Both the position numbers and the translations under genes were made by a program. A stretch of DNA of 64,000 nt. It comes from Rubrivivax sp. Its GTDB lineage: Bacteria; Pseudomonadota; Gammaproteobacteria; Burkholderiales; Burkholderiaceae. The notes under the pieces are model-generated. The model had not been told where the DNA came from. It worked only from the letters and a program-made list of their open reading frames with translations, and did no database searches. Shown here piece after piece: positions 44,122 through 53,985 of the stretch (position 1 is the first letter of the stretch; every line of letters begins with the position of its first letter). Location of the stretch: positions 1-64,000 of the forward strand of contig JAEUOZ010000007.1 in assembly GCA_016790225.1 (NCBI GenBank), given 5' to 3'.

Positions 44122-44856
44122 ATGACGTCTTTCCGCCCGGCCCTCGCGGCCCTGATCAGCGCCGTCCTGTGCACGCTGGGCGCGGGTCTCGCGCAGGCCA
44201 ACGAGGCCGTGATCCGCAAGAACCTCGCCGAACGCATGCCCAATCTGCCCAAGATCGACGAAGTGCAGCGCACGCCGGTCAACGGCCTGTGGGAAGTGCG
44301 CATCGGCACCGACATCCTCTATACCGATGCCGACGGCCAGTTCATCCTGCAAGGTGAGCTGTTCGACACCAAGTCGCGCCAGAACCTGACGCAGCAGCGC
44401 ATCGACAAGCTCACGGCATTCGATTTCCCGAACCTGCCGTTCCGTGACGCCATCGTCTTCAAGCAGGGCACGGGTGCGCGCAAGCTGGCGGTCTTTGCCG
44501 ATCCCAATTGCGGCTATTGCAAGCGCTTCGAGCGCGACATCGCCTCGCTGAAGGACGTGACGGTCTACAACTTTCTCTACCCGATCCTGGGGCCGGATTC
44601 CGATGCCAAGTCGCGCGACATCTGGTGCGCCAAGGACCGCGGCAAGGCCTGGCGCGACTGGATGCTCGAAGGCAAGCTGCCGCCCAAGGCCGAAGCGGGC
44701 TGCGACAGCCAGGCGCTGACACGCAACGTGGCGCTGGGCAAAAAGCACCGCGTCCAGGGCACGCCCGCCGCGGTGCTGGAAGACGGTGCGCGCCTGCCCG
44801 GCGCGGTGCCGCTGGATCAGCTCGAACGGCGCGTGGCCGCAGCGTCCAAGGGCTGA
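44122..44856 (+). CDS. dsbC: Thiol:disulfide interchange protein DsbC
   Basis: This 244-residue periplasmic disulfide isomerase has a signal peptide (about 1-26, ending AGLAQA), an N-terminal dimerisation domain (YTDADGQFILQGELFD) and a thioredoxin domain with CGYC in FADPNCGYCKRFE and the cis-Pro loop VQGTPAAVLEDG. It reshuffles wrong disulfides in secreted proteins. Two further cysteines (about 172 and 193) probably form the structural disulfide. Confidence 0.95.
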   Translation: MTSFRPALAALISAVLCTLGAGLAQANEAVIRKNLAERMPNLPKIDEVQRTPVNGLWEVRIGTDILYTDADGQFILQGELFDTKSRQNLTQQRIDKLTAFDFPNLPFRDAIVFKQGTGARKLAVFADPNCGYCKRFERDIASLKDVTVYNFLYPILGPDSDAKSRDIWCAKDRGKAWRDWMLEGKLPPKAEAGCDSQALTRNVALGKKHRVQGTPAAVLEDGARLPGAVPLDQLERRVAAASKG

Positions 44857-46132
44857 AGCCCTGGCGCGCGCGCCGGCACCTGCAGCCGCTGCGGCGCCCT
44901 GGCTGCGGCGTGCCGGCCTGCTGCTGATCCTGGCCGTCATGGCCGCGCACGCGCTCGTGCTGCTGTGGCTGTCGCGGCAGCTGGGTTCGCTGGCCGGGTC
45001 GGGCGGCGAAGGCCTGCAGCGCATCGAGGTGGCCTTTGTGCAGGACCTCCTGCCGCGCGAGCCGGTGCTGCGCGCGCCGTCCACGCGCCCGGCGCAGGCG
45101 CCAGGCCGGGGTGTTGCCGCACGGCCTGCGGCCACGGCCGCACGGCCTGCGGCCACGGCCACCCAGCCCGCCGCCTCGGCCACCCAGCCCGCTGCCGACA
45201 CGGCATCCGCGGCGCCAGGCACATCGGCTGTGGCCGAGCCGCAGGATCTGGCGGCACGGCCGCCCGATCCGGCGCCGGAGCCCAGCGCGCTGGCGACCGC
45301 GCCCCTGCAGCCCGTACCGACGCTGCCGCCCACCGAGCGCCTGGCGGTGCCTGCCGCTCCCGCGGCAGACGCCTTGGCACGCCAGGCAGACACGCCGCTT
45401 GCCGCGCCAGCGGAGGCCGCGTCGTCTGCGGCTGCCACGGCCGCCTCCGAACCCTTCGAGTGGCCGCCCTCCACGCGTCTGAGCTACGTGCTGAGCGGAG
45501 ACTACCGCGGCCCGGTGCACGGGACGGCCCAGGTGGAGTGGCTGCGCAGCGGCGAGCGCTACCAGGTCCACCTGGAGGTCAGCGTCGGGCCGCTGCTGTC
45601 GCGTCGCATGTCCAGCGAAGGGCGCCTCACGGCCCAGGGCCTGCAGCCGCTGCGCTACGAGGAGGTGACGCGGGCGCTGCTGCGGGAGCCGCGCCGCCAG
45701 AGCTTGCGCTTCGAGGCGGACCATGTCCTGCTCGCCAACGGTCATGTTCAGCCGACGATGCCGCAGGTACAGGATACGGCCAGCCAGTTCGTGCAGCTGA
45801 CCTGGCTGTTCACGACGCAGAGCCACCGCCTGCGGCAGGGCCAGACCATCGAGATGCCGCTGGCGCTGCCGCGGCGCGTGGATCGCTGGATGTACGACAT
45901 CCAGGCCGAGGAGACGCTGGACACGCCGCTGGGCCCCTTGCAGGCCTTTCACATGAAGCCGCGCCGCAGTGTGCCGCTGCCCGGTGAGCTGGTCATCGAG
46001 AGCTGGTTTGCCCCGGCGCTGCAGTACCTGCCGGTGCGCATCCTGATCCGCCAGGATGCCCAGACCTTCATCGATCTGCAGCTCGCGCGCGCGCCGCAGC
46101 AGGCGGCGCCGGCGCCGGTCAAGAGCCGCTGA
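44786..46132 (+). CDS. DUF3108 domain protein, membrane-anchored
   Basis: This 448-residue protein has an N-terminal helix (AGLLLILAVMAAHALVLLWL), a long Ala/Pro/Thr-rich region (about 95-215) with 7-residue repeats, and a C-terminal DUF3108 domain (WPPSTRLSYVLSGDYRGPVH; WMYDIQAEETLDTPLGPLQA). The domain is periplasmic and of unknown function. GTG at 44786 overlaps dsbC by 71 bp and reads partly as dsbC shadow; the next usable codon, ATG 44939, would cut the helix. The true start is unresolved. Confidence 0.75.
   Translation: MRACPARCRWISSNGAWPQRPRAEALARAPAPAAAAAPWLRRAGLLLILAVMAAHALVLLWLSRQLGSLAGSGGEGLQRIEVAFVQDLLPREPVLRAPSTRPAQAPGRGVAARPAATAARPAATATQPAASATQPAADTASAAPGTSAVAEPQDLAARPPDPAPEPSALATAPLQPVPTLPPTERLAVPAAPAADALARQADTPLAAPAEAASSAAATAASEPFEWPPSTRLSYVLSGDYRGPVHGTAQVEWLRSGERYQVHLEVSVGPLLSRRMSSEGRLTAQGLQPLRYEEVTRALLREPRRQSLRFEADHVLLANGHVQPTMPQVQDTASQFVQLTWLFTTQSHRLRQGQTIEMPLALPRRVDRWMYDIQAEETLDTPLGPLQAFHMKPRRSVPLPGELVIESWFAPALQYLPVRILIRQDAQTFIDLQLARAPQQAAPAPVKSR
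45117..45200 (+). repeat. Four tandem 21-bp units coding 7-residue repeats
   Basis: Units start at 45117, 45138, 45159 and 45180. The first two are identical; the third and fourth match each other except near their ends. They encode RPAATAA/TQPAASA-type heptapeptides in the linker of the DUF3108 protein. Length variation between strains is likely. Confidence 0.8.
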
Positions 46133-46679
46133 AGCGCGCGGCCCAGGCCTCGGCCGCGGCACGCCCGCGCACGTTGGCGATGGTCTGCTGCGCCACGCCC
46201 AGCAGCGGCTTCAGCTCGGCCCAGCCGCGCGTGGCCTCGATGCGCATGGCCAGCGGCTCGCCCATGGGGCCGATGAGATCGATCAGCTGGCGCACCGCAT
46301 CGCGCCGCAGCTGCTGCAGCTCGTGTGGCGAGGGTGAGTAGCCCGCGGGCGGCAGCGGTGTGCCGGGGCGCTGCGCCGCAGGAGCCGCCGCGGGCGCAGG
46401 CGCTTGCGCAGACGCGGCGGCCGCTGCCGGGGCCGGGGCCGGGCGCGGCGCCACGGTGCCCACCGCCTCGATGTAGTCGCCGGCCAGCAGCTCGCCGATC
46501 ATGCTGTCCACATGCGCTCCGGCCAGCCGGCGCAGATCGCGATCCGGCGTGCGCCCGTCGATCATGATCAGCACGCTGCGCTGCTTCAGGGGCAGCCGGT
46601 TGGCGCGTGTCTCGATCTCCGCATGGCCTTTGGCGGTCTTGCGGAAGATCGTGATCAGGGGATTGACAGCGATGTCCAT
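46119..46679 (-). CDS. Conserved hypothetical protein with Ala/Pro linker
   Basis: I do not recognise a named family. The 186-residue product has an N-terminal globular part (about 1-75) containing LPLKQRSVLIMIDGRTPDRD and MIGELLAGDYIEAVG, an Ala/Pro-rich linker (about 78-110), and a helical C-terminal part (about 115-183) with DAVRQLIDLIGPMGEPLAMR. No signal peptide or membrane helix is seen. The N-terminal part looks like a small helical, possibly winged-helix domain. Its 3' end overlaps the convergent DUF3108 gene by 14 bp. Confidence 0.7.
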   Translation of the reverse strand: MDIAVNPLITIFRKTAKGHAEIETRANRLPLKQRSVLIMIDGRTPDRDLRRLAGAHVDSMIGELLAGDYIEAVGTVAPRPAPAPAAAAASAQAPAPAAAPAAQRPGTPLPPAGYSPSPHELQQLRRDAVRQLIDLIGPMGEPLAMRIEATRGWAELKPLLGVAQQTIANVRGRAAAEAWAARFSGS

Positions 46680-46776
46680 GCTGCAGGCGATTGTCCACCA
46701 GCGGTATCGGGCCGGGCGCGCAGCGTAATCCCGCCGCGGCCATCCCCCGCGCCAAGATGTGCGCGCATGTCACCCG

Positions 46777-46782
46777 TATAGT
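46777..46782 (+). promoter_or_regulatory. -10 box upstream of the enoyl-CoA hydratase gene
   Basis: TATAGT lies 45 nt before the ATG at 46828 in the intergenic region divergent from the hypothetical gene. No consensus -35 box was identified. Confidence 0.35.
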
Positions 46783-46827
46783 GCCTGTGTTACTGCCACT
46801 GTCCGCCTTGCAACCGAGAGACACAAC

Positions 46828-47616
46828 ATGAGCGCCGAATTCATCCTTGTCGACACACGCGGCGATGGCCCGCTGCGCGCCGGGCTGATCACCTTGAACC
46901 GCCCCAAGCAGCTGAACGCCCTGAACGACCAGCTGATGGAGGAGCTGGGCGCCGCGCTGCTGGCCTTCGACGCCGATCCGGCCATCGGCTGCGTGGTCAT
47001 CACCGGCAGCGAGAAGGCCTTTGCGGCCGGTGCCGACATCGGCGCGATGGCCAGCTACAGCTTCATGGATGCCTATCTGGGCGACTACATCACGCGCAAC
47101 TGGGAGACGCTCAAGCGCATCCGCAAGCCTGTGATCGCTGCCGTGGCCGGCTTCGCGCTGGGCGGGGGCTGCGAGCTGGCGATGAGCTGCGACTTCATCA
47201 TCGCCGCGGACAGCGCGAAGTTCGGCCAGCCCGAGATCAAGCTGGGCATCATTCCGGGAGCGGGCGGCACGCAGCGCCTGCCCCGCGCCGTGGGCAAGGC
47301 CAAGGCGATGGACATGGTGCTCACCAGCCGCATGATGGGTGCCGAAGAGGCCGAACGTGCCGGGCTGGTGTCGCGCGTCGTGCCGGCCGACAAGCTGCTG
47401 GACGAGGCGCTGGCCGCCGCGGCCGCGATCTGCCAGATGGGCCTGCCCAGCGTGCTGCTGGCCAAGGAGTGCGTGAACCGCGCCTTCGAAGGCCCGCTGG
47501 AAGAAGGCATGCGCTTCGAGCGGCGCGTCTTCCACGCGCTGTTTGCCACCGCAGACCAGAAGGAAGGCATGGACGCCTTCGTCAACAAGCGCAAGGCGGC
47601 CTTCAAGCACCGCTGA
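46828..47616 (+). CDS. Enoyl-CoA hydratase
   Basis: This 262-residue crotonase hydrates 2-trans-enoyl-CoA in fatty-acid oxidation. Both catalytic glutamates are present ([15 protein letters not shown] and [18 protein letters not shown]), as is the oxyanion-hole loop [13 protein letters not shown] and the C-terminal [17 protein letters not shown]. Length is standard. ATG at 46828 starts the conserved region. Confidence 0.93.
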   Translation: MSAEFILVDTRGDGPLRAGLITLNRPKQLNALNDQLMEELGAALLAFDADPAIGCVVITGSEKAFAAGADIGAMASYSFMDAYLGDYITRNWETLKRIRKPVIAAVAGFALGGGCELAMSCDFIIAADSAKFGQPEIKLGIIPGAGGTQRLPRAVGKAKAMDMVLTSRMMGAEEAERAGLVSRVVPADKLLDEALAAAAAICQMGLPSVLLAKECVNRAFEGPLEEGMRFERRVFHALFATADQKEGMDAFVNKRKAAFKHR

Positions 47617-47663
47617 AGGCGCAGCGCGCGGCCTTGCCGGGCCGCGTTTCGGTCAGGCGGTGC

Positions 47664-48212
47664 TCAGGGCTGGACCCAGCGCGCGCCGTGGCTGTCGAAC
47701 AGCACGCGGCGGTGGCCGTCGGCGTGCAGTTCCAGCCAGTCCATCGCCAGGACATGCGCCGCGACCACCGCAAAGTAGTCCCGCGCGCCGCGCTCGTTGC
47801 CCGGCTGGCCCAGCGGCGTGCCGGGGGCCAGCGGCGAGAGGTAGTCCTGCGCCGCCGGAGAGAGCTTCATGCGCGCCCAGCGCGATGAGACTTCCAGGCC
47901 GTCGGCCAGCACCTCCAGGCGCACCTGCAGCCGCAGCTGCCAGCCCAGCGCGGGCGACCACAGCAGCAGCGTGCCCAAGGGGTGCTTGTGCATCTGCGCG
48001 ACCTTGGGCGAGCGGTCATCGGTGTAGAAGATCAGCTGCCGCGACGCGGAGCGTGCCTCGCGCAGGACCACGCTGCGCGCATCGGCCCGGTCACCGGCCA
48101 CGGTGGCCAGCGTCATCACGCGCCAGGCGTGCTCGCGCTCGCGCACGGCCCGCTCGATCTCGCGCCAGCAGGCCGATTCGATGATGTGCAGGGATTCCAG
48201 GCGGGCGTTCAC
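47664..48212 (-). CDS. Pyridoxamine 5'-phosphate oxidase-family flavoprotein
   Basis: This 182-residue protein has the split-barrel FMN-binding fold of PNPOx proteins: VMTLATVAGDRADARSVVLR, LIFYTDDRSPKVAQMHKHPL and a C-terminal MDWLELHADGHRRVLFD. The last motif, with RxxF-type end, resembles PdxH-like enzymes, but the substrate is open. GTG at 48212 starts 13 bp after lysS; ATG at 48263 would overlap lysS by 38 bp. Confidence 0.82.
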   Translation of the reverse strand: MNARLESLHIIESACWREIERAVREREHAWRVMTLATVAGDRADARSVVLREARSASRQLIFYTDDRSPKVAQMHKHPLGTLLLWSPALGWQLRLQVRLEVLADGLEVSSRWARMKLSPAAQDYLSPLAPGTPLGQPGNERGARDYFAVVAAHVLAMDWLELHADGHRRVLFDSHGARWVQP

Positions 48213-48225
48213 TTCGCTGTGAAGC

Positions 48226-49755
48226 TTAGCTCTCTCGGCGCAGAGCCGGAAACAGAATGACATCGCGGATGCTGGGGCTGTCGGTCAGCAGCATCACCAG
48301 GCGATCGATGCCGATGCCGCAGCCGCCGGTGGGCGGCATGCCGTACTCCAGTGCGCGGATGAAATCGGCGTCGTAGAACATCGCCTCTTCATCGCCGGCA
48401 TCCTTGTTCCTGGCCTGCGCGGCAAAACGCGCGGCCTGGTCTTCGGCATCGTTGAGTTCGGAGAATCCGTTGCCGAACTCGCGGCCGGTGATGAACAGCT
48501 CGAAGCGCTCGGTGATCGCCGGGTTGGCGTCCGAGGCGCGCGCCAGCGGCGAGACCTCCACCGGGTACTCGATGATGAAGGTCGGCTCCCAGAGCTTGTC
48601 TTCGACCGCGGCTTCGAACAGGCCGAACTGCAGCTCGGCCAGCGTCCAGTGTGCGGGGGGCTCTTCGCCCAGGCTCTTCAGCCGCTCGTGCAGCACGGCG
48701 GGGTCCCCGGCCTGCGCTTCGCTGAGCCCCGCATGGCGGACCAGCGAATCGCGCACCGTCAGCCGCGCAAAGGGCTGCGCCAGATCCACCGTGCGGCCCG
48801 CATAGCTCAGCGTGGCCGAGCCTGTGGCCTGGCGCGCGGCGTGGCGCAGCACGCTTTCGGTGAAGTCCATCAGGTCGTGGTGGTTCCAGTAGGCCGCATA
48901 GAACTCCATCATCGTGAATTCCGGGTTGTGCCGGACGCTGATGCCTTCGTTGCGGAAGTTGCGGTTGATCTCGAAGACGCGCTCGAAGCCGCCCACCACC
49001 AGGCGCTTGAGGTAGAGCTCCGGCGCGATGCGCAGGAACATCTCCTGATCCAGCGCGTTGTGGTGCGTGGTGAAGGGCTTGGCGTTCGCGCCGCCCGGAA
49101 TCGGGTGCAGCATCGGCGTCTCCACCTCCAGGAAGCCGTGCTCGACCATGTAGTTGCGGATCGAGCTGACGGCCTTGCTGCGCGCGATGAAACGCGCGCG
49201 GGCGGCCTCGTCCGTCATCAGATCCACATAGCGCTGGCGGTACTTCTGTTCCTGATCGGTCATGCCGTGGAACTTGTCCGGCAGCGGCCGCAGGCTCTTG
49301 GTGAGCAGCCGCACGCGGGTGGCGCGCACCGAGAGCTCGCCGGCCTTGGTGCGAAAGAGCGTGCCCTCGCAGCCGAGGATGTCGCCCAGATCCCATTGCT
49401 TGAAGTCCGCCAGCACCTCGGCGCCCACGCCATCCAGCGTGACGTAGAGCTGGATGCGGCCCGAGCCGTCCTGCAGGGTGCCGAAGCAGGCCTTGCCCAT
49501 CACGCGCTTGAGCATCAGGCGGCCGGCCACGGCCACCGCGATGCCCTGAGGCTCAAGCTCCTCGTTAGGCACCTGGTCGTGGCGGTGGTGCAGATCCGCC
49601 GCCTGGTGGCGCGGCTTGAAGTCGTTGGGGAAGGCCGCATCGCCCGAGGCCTTGGCCCGCACCCGCAGCGCGGCGAGCTTGTCGCGCCGCTCGGCCATCA
49701 GCTGGTTGCTGTCTGCGCCAGTGGGCGCCGGGCTGATCGGGGGTTCGGTGGTCAT
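48226..49755 (-). CDS. lysS: Lysyl-tRNA synthetase (class II)
   Basis: This 509-residue enzyme charges tRNA-Lys. The N-terminal OB fold ([20 protein letters not shown]) is followed by class II motif 1 ([20 protein letters not shown]), motif 2 ([20 protein letters not shown], with [11 protein letters not shown]) and motif 3 ([20 protein letters not shown]). Length is normal. ATG at 49755 follows a TAAAAT box by 25 nt. It is divergent from the polysaccharide locus. Confidence 0.97.
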   Translation of the reverse strand: MTTEPPISPAPTGADSNQLMAERRDKLAALRVRAKASGDAAFPNDFKPRHQAADLHHRHDQVPNEELEPQGIAVAVAGRLMLKRVMGKACFGTLQDGSGRIQLYVTLDGVGAEVLADFKQWDLGDILGCEGTLFRTKAGELSVRATRVRLLTKSLRPLPDKFHGMTDQEQKYRQRYVDLMTDEAARARFIARSKAVSSIRNYMVEHGFLEVETPMLHPIPGGANAKPFTTHHNALDQEMFLRIAPELYLKRLVVGGFERVFEINRNFRNEGISVRHNPEFTMMEFYAAYWNHHDLMDFTESVLRHAARQATGSATLSYAGRTVDLAQPFARLTVRDSLVRHAGLSEAQAGDPAVLHERLKSLGEEPPAHWTLAELQFGLFEAAVEDKLWEPTFIIEYPVEVSPLARASDANPAITERFELFITGREFGNGFSELNDAEDQAARFAAQARNKDAGDEEAMFYDADFIRALEYGMPPTGGCGIGIDRLVMLLTDSPSIRDVILFPALRRES

Positions 49756-49780
49756 TGGCGGCTCGTGGAATGGACCTGGA

Positions 49781-49786
49781 ATTTTA
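49781..49786 (-). promoter_or_regulatory. -10 box of the lysS promoter
   Basis: TAAAAT on the minus strand lies 25 nt before the lysS ATG and has the same flanks (CCTAAAATYC) as the ychF -10 box. Confidence 0.5.
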
Positions 49787-49809
49787 GGTGCCGCCGGCAC
49801 ACCCCCTCT

Positions 49810-49815
49810 TAGAAT
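49810..49815 (+). promoter_or_regulatory. -10 box at the head of the polysaccharide locus
   Basis: TAGAAT lies 19 nt before ATG 49835. It is the only consensus-like hexamer upstream of the WbpB-like gene and probably drives the first part of the locus. Confidence 0.5.
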
Positions 49816-49834
49816 CCGCCACCCCGAAACCCGC

Positions 49835-50938
49835 ATGCCGTCTGCCCATGAGATCGTGGGCCGCCCGATGACCCGTTCACTGCCCGATCCGCTGCCCCTG
49901 CGAGACCGCCGCCTGCGTCTGGCCCTGGTGGGTTGCGGGCGCATTTCGTCCAACCACATCGCCGCCCTGGCGCAGCACGCCGAGCGTGCCGAGTGGGTGG
50001 CCGTGTGCGACAAGGATCCTGCCGCTCTGGCGACGGCGATGCAGGCCACCGGCGCGCCGGGCTTCGGCTCGCTGGACGCGCTGCTGGAAGGCTGCGACGC
50101 GGATCTGATCGTGCTGGCCACCCCCAGCGGCCTGCACCCGCAGCAGGCCATCCGCTGCGCGCGCGCCGGTCGCCATGTGCTCAGCGAAAAGCCGATGGCC
50201 ACGAAGTGGGACGAAGGCCTGGCCATGGTGCGCGCCTGCCGCGAAGCCGGCGTGAAGCTCTTCGTGGTCAAGCAGAACCGGCTCAATGCCACGCTGCAGC
50301 GGCTGAAGAAGGCCATCGTCGAGCGGCGCTTCGGCCGCATCCACCTGGTGACGGTCAATGTCTTCTGGACGCGGCCGCAGAGCTACTACGACGCTGCGCC
50401 CTGGCGCGGCCGCTGGGATCTGGATGGCGGCGCCTTCATGAACCAGGCCAGCCACTACGTGGACATGGTGGACTGGCTGGTGGGCCCGGTGGACAACGTG
50501 CACGCCTACACGGCCACGCAGTTGCGCGACATCGAGGCCGAGGACAGCGGCGTGATGAGCCTGCGCCTGCGCAGCGGCGGGCTGGCCTCGATCAACGTGA
50601 CCATGCTCACCTACCCGCAGAACCTGGAAGGCAGCATCACGGTGCTGGGCGAACGGGGCACGGTGCGCGTGGGCGGCCTGGCCGTCAACCGGATCGAGCA
50701 CTGGGCCTTCGATCAGCCGCAGCCCGAGGACGCCAGCGTGGCCGAGAGCGCGACGGCGCCGGCCTCGGTCTACGGCTTCGGCCACCCGCTGTACTACGCC
50801 AACGTCATCGACACCTTGCGCGGCGATGCGCATGCCGAAGTGGACGGCTACGAGGGCCTGCGCTCGCTGGAAGTGATCATCGCGGCCTACCGCAGCGCGC
50901 GCGATGGCGTGCGCGTGGGCCTGCCGCTGGTGTTCTGA
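49835..50938 (+). CDS. Gfo/Idh/MocA dehydrogenase, WbpB/WlbA-like
   Basis: This 367-residue NAD-dependent oxidoreductase has the Rossmann motif [17 protein letters not shown], the family's catalytic-lysine motif [15 protein letters not shown] and [20 protein letters not shown]. WbpB oxidises UDP-GlcNAcA at C3 and passes the 3-keto sugar to WbpE. That role is supported by the next two genes, which match WbpD and WbpE. ATG at 49835 is closest to the promoter; ATG 49868 is possible. The UDP-GlcNAc 6-dehydrogenase that supplies the substrate is not in the window. Confidence 0.88.
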   Translation: MPSAHEIVGRPMTRSLPDPLPLRDRRLRLALVGCGRISSNHIAALAQHAERAEWVAVCDKDPAALATAMQATGAPGFGSLDALLEGCDADLIVLATPSGLHPQQAIRCARAGRHVLSEKPMATKWDEGLAMVRACREAGVKLFVVKQNRLNATLQRLKKAIVERRFGRIHLVTVNVFWTRPQSYYDAAPWRGRWDLDGGAFMNQASHYVDMVDWLVGPVDNVHAYTATQLRDIEAEDSGVMSLRLRSGGLASINVTMLTYPQNLEGSITVLGERGTVRVGGLAVNRIEHWAFDQPQPEDASVAESATAPASVYGFGHPLYYANVIDTLRGDAHAEVDGYEGLRSLEVIIAAYRSARDGVRVGLPLVF

Positions 50939-50952
50939 GCGCGCTGCCTGCC

Positions 50953-51555
50953 GTGCTGCACTGGCAACACCCCAGCGCCATCGTCGACGAGGGCGCGCAG
51001 CTCGGTGAGGGCACGCGCGTGTGGCACTTTGCGCATGTCTGCGCGGGTGCACGCATCGGCTCGGGCTGCTCGCTGGGGCAGGGCGTCTTCGTCGGCAACG
51101 AGGTGCAGATCGGCAACAACGTGCGCATCCAGAACCATGTCTCCGTCTACGACGCGGTGACGCTGGAGGACGATGTCTTCTGCGGCCCGAGCATGGTCTT
51201 CACCAACGTGCTCAACCCGCGGGCGGCCGTGCCGCGCAAGAACGAGTACCGGCGCACCTGGGTGCGGCGCGGCGCCACGCTGGGCGCCAACTGCACCATC
51301 GTCTGCGGTCACACGGTGGGCGCGCACGCCTTTGTCGGGGCCGGCGCGGTGGTGACGGCTGACGTTCCAGATCATGCTCTGGTGCTGGGTGTGCCGGCGC
51401 GCCAGGTGGGCTGGATGAGCGAACATGGCGAGCGCCTGGATCTGCCGCTGGCGCTGCCCGACGGGGTGGCCGAGGCCGTCGCCGTCTGCCCCGCCAGCCA
51501 GGTGCGCTACCGTCTTCACGCAGGCCGGGTATCCCGATGCAGTTCATCGATCTGA
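50953..51555 (+). CDS. UDP-3-amino uronic acid N-acetyltransferase, WbpD/WlbB-like
   Basis: This 200-residue left-handed beta-helix acetyltransferase has hexapeptide repeats ([40 protein letters not shown]) and the WbpD/WlbB signature [20 protein letters not shown]. It would acetylate the 3-amino group made by WbpE, giving UDP-2,3-diacetamido-2,3-dideoxyglucuronic acid. The start is GTG at 50953. Its 3' end overlaps wbpE-like by 19 bp. Confidence 0.9.
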   Translation: MLHWQHPSAIVDEGAQLGEGTRVWHFAHVCAGARIGSGCSLGQGVFVGNEVQIGNNVRIQNHVSVYDAVTLEDDVFCGPSMVFTNVLNPRAAVPRKNEYRRTWVRRGATLGANCTIVCGHTVGAHAFVGAGAVVTADVPDHALVLGVPARQVGWMSEHGERLDLPLALPDGVAEAVAVCPASQVRYRLHAGRVSRCSSSI

Positions 51556-52631
51556 AGTCCCAGTATGCGGCGCTCAAGCCGTCGATCGACGCGCGCATCC
51601 AGCGCGTGCTGGATCACGGCCAGTACATCATGGGCCCGGAGGTGGCCGAGCTGGAAGCCGCGCTGGCGGGCTTCACCGGCAGCCGCCACTGCATCACGGT
51701 GGCCAGCGGCACCGAGGCGCTGCTGATCGCCCTGATGGCGCTGGACATCCGGCCGGGCGACGAGGTCCTCACCACTGCCTTCAGCTTTGCGGCGACGGCC
51801 GAAGTGATCGTGCTGGCCGGGGCCCGACCGGTCTTCGTGGATGTGGAGCCCGACACCGCGCTCATCGATGCCAGCCTGATCGAAGCGGCGCTGACGCCCC
51901 GCACGCGGGCCATCATGCCGGTCAGTCTGTATGGCCAGTGTGCCGACATGGACGCCATCCAGGCGATCGCCACGCGCCATGGCCTGCCGGTGATCGAGGA
52001 TGCGGCGCAGAGCTTTGGTGCCTGCTACCGCGGCCGGCGCAGCACGGCCTTGTCGACCTTCGGCGCCACCAGCTTCTTTCCCAGCAAGCCGCTGGGCTGC
52101 TATGGCGACGGCGGCGCACTGTTCACCGATGACGAGGCGCTGGCCCAGGCCGCGCGGGAGATCCGCGTGCACGGCCAGAGCCAGCGCTACCGCCACACGC
52201 GCATTGGCGTGGGCGGGCGCATGGATACCCTGCAGTGCGCCGTGGTGCTGGGCAAGCTGGAGCGCTTTGCCTGGGAGCTCGCGCAGCGCGCGCGCCTGGG
52301 GCAGCGCTACCTGGAGCGGCTGCAGGGCCTGCCGGGGCTGCGCACGCTGGCCGTGCGCCCCGGGCGTGATGCCGTCTGGGGGCAGTTCACGGTCTTTGCG
52401 GACGACCGCAGCTCGCTGGTCGAAAGCCTGCGCGCCGCGGGCGTGCCGACGGCCGTGCACTACCCGGCGCCCCTGCACCACCAGCCGGCCTATGCCTTCG
52501 CCGCGCCCGCCGACGCCTGCCCGCGCAGCATCCGCGCCGCGCAGCAGGTGCTGAGCCTGCCCATGAGCGCCGATCTGAACGAAGCCGACCAGGATCGGGT
52601 CATCGAGGCGCTGCATCACCTGCTGCGTTAG
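51537..52631 (+). CDS. DegT/DnrJ/EryC1 aminotransferase, WbpE/WlbC-like
   Basis: This 364-residue PLP-dependent sugar aminotransferase begins [20 protein letters not shown], typical of WbpE/WlbC. The PLP-phosphate site is [16 protein letters not shown], the ring-contacting Asp is in [11 protein letters not shown], and the Schiff-base lysine is in [19 protein letters not shown]. It would aminate the 3-keto sugar from the WbpB-like enzyme with glutamate. The two reactions are coupled in Pseudomonas by recycling NAD with 2-oxoglutarate. Confidence 0.92.
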   Translation: MQFIDLKSQYAALKPSIDARIQRVLDHGQYIMGPEVAELEAALAGFTGSRHCITVASGTEALLIALMALDIRPGDEVLTTAFSFAATAEVIVLAGARPVFVDVEPDTALIDASLIEAALTPRTRAIMPVSLYGQCADMDAIQAIATRHGLPVIEDAAQSFGACYRGRRSTALSTFGATSFFPSKPLGCYGDGGALFTDDEALAQAAREIRVHGQSQRYRHTRIGVGGRMDTLQCAVVLGKLERFAWELAQRARLGQRYLERLQGLPGLRTLAVRPGRDAVWGQFTVFADDRSSLVESLRAAGVPTAVHYPAPLHHQPAYAFAAPADACPRSIRAAQQVLSLPMSADLNEADQDRVIEALHHLLR

Positions 52632-52688
52632 GGGTATGCGGGCCGGGCCGCTTCCCAGCGCGAATCCCGCAGCGCGGAGTGCTGTCCG

Positions 52689-53972
52689 GTGACCTCGCTC
52701 GCGCGCGCCAGCGCCGTCAACCTCGCCTCGCGCCTGCTGGCGGTGGCGCTGGGCCTGGCGCTGACGCTCTACACCGCGCGCCTGGGCACGGCGCAGCAGG
52801 GCGCCTTTGCGCTGTTCCTCGCGGTGGAGGCTGTGCTGCTGGCTGTGGGCTCGGGCTTTGGCGTGGCCATCGCGCGGCGCCTGTCGCACCACGGCCAGCA
52901 CCCGGGCGCGCTGGTGGGCGCGGCGGTGCTGGCCTGCCTGCTGCTGGGCCTGCTCAGCGCGGCCGGCTTGTGGATCGCCTCAGGGCAGGCGGGGCCGGGC
53001 TACGCAGCGCTGGCCTGGCTGGCGCTCGCGGCACCGCTGATGTTCCTGCCCGGCAACCTCTCCGGCCTGTGGCTGGGCCGCGGGCGCATGGGTGGGCTGG
53101 CGGTGCTGATGCTTGCGCCGCCGCTGCTGACGCTGGCGGGCATCGCCGGGGCGCACCTGGCCGGGCATGGGGGCAGCCTGGTCACCGTGCTGGCCGCCTG
53201 GGTGACGGCGCGTCTGCTGGTGGCCGCCGGCAGCGCGCTGGCCACCTGGCGCGGCGGCTGGATCGCGCGGCCGGATCTGCGCAGCTTGCGGCCCGAGGCG
53301 CGCTTCGTGATCGTCATCGGGCTGACCAACCTGGTGAGCCTGATGAACTACAAGGTCGACCTCTTCCTGGTCGAGCGCTTCATGGGCTTGTCGGCCACGG
53401 GCGTCTACTCGATTGCAGTGGCGGTGGCCGAGCTGCTGTGGCTGGTCTCCTCCGCCGTCACCACCGCGGCCTATGCCCGCATCGGCCAGCCCGATCGCGA
53501 CGCGGCGATCACGCTGACGCTGCGCGCCATGCACGCCAGCGTGCTGATGCTGCTGGCCGTCAGCCCGCTGCTGTGGGGCGCGGCGGCGCTGCTGGTGCCG
53601 GCGCTGCTGGGCGCCGCCTACCAGCCGGCCATCGCTGTGCTGGCGCTGCTGCTGCCCGGCGTGGCGCTGTACGGCGCGGCCTCGGCGCTGTCCGCCTGGT
53701 TCACCAACCACGCCGGGCAGCCGCAGGTGCCGGCGCTGCTGGCCGCCGGCTCGCTGCTCATCAACATCGCGGTATCGGTCTGGGCGATCCCGCGATGGGG
53801 GCTGGCGGGTGGGGCGCTGGCGACCACGCTGTCCTACGCGATCACCATCGTCGTCGGCCTGTTCTGGTTTGCCCAGGTGGCCGGCGTGCCGCCGGGCCGT
53901 GTGCTGAGGCCCGATTGGGCCGGTCTGCGCCTGGCGCTGCCCGGCCGGCGCCGCAGCGCCGGCACGCCTTGA
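52689..53972 (+). CDS. Polysaccharide flippase, Wzx-like (MATE/MOP superfamily)
   Basis: This 427-residue protein has about 12 membrane helices starting ASAVNLASRLLAVALGLALT and includes GLTNLVSLMNYKVDLFLVER, typical of Wzx-type lipid-linked oligosaccharide flippases. Such proteins move undecaprenyl-linked repeat units to the periplasmic face. The start is GTG at 52689. Its place between nucleotide-sugar genes and glycosyltransferases fits a Wzx/Wzy pathway; no Wzy polymerase was recognised in the window. Confidence 0.85.
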   Translation: MTSLARASAVNLASRLLAVALGLALTLYTARLGTAQQGAFALFLAVEAVLLAVGSGFGVAIARRLSHHGQHPGALVGAAVLACLLLGLLSAAGLWIASGQAGPGYAALAWLALAAPLMFLPGNLSGLWLGRGRMGGLAVLMLAPPLLTLAGIAGAHLAGHGGSLVTVLAAWVTARLLVAAGSALATWRGGWIARPDLRSLRPEARFVIVIGLTNLVSLMNYKVDLFLVERFMGLSATGVYSIAVAVAELLWLVSSAVTTAAYARIGQPDRDAAITLTLRAMHASVLMLLAVSPLLWGAAALLVPALLGAAYQPAIAVLALLLPGVALYGAASALSAWFTNHAGQPQVPALLAAGSLLINIAVSVWAIPRWGLAGGALATTLSYAITIVVGLFWFAQVAGVPPGRVLRPDWAGLRLALPGRRRSAGTP

Positions 53973-53985
53973 GGACAATGCGCCG

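Noticed and set aside
49933..50952. N-terminal 340 residues of a 540-residue frame ahead of the WbpD-like enzyme
   Set aside because: It only shadows the dehydrogenase gene in another frame; the acetyltransferase begins at GTG 50953, so there is no fusion protein.
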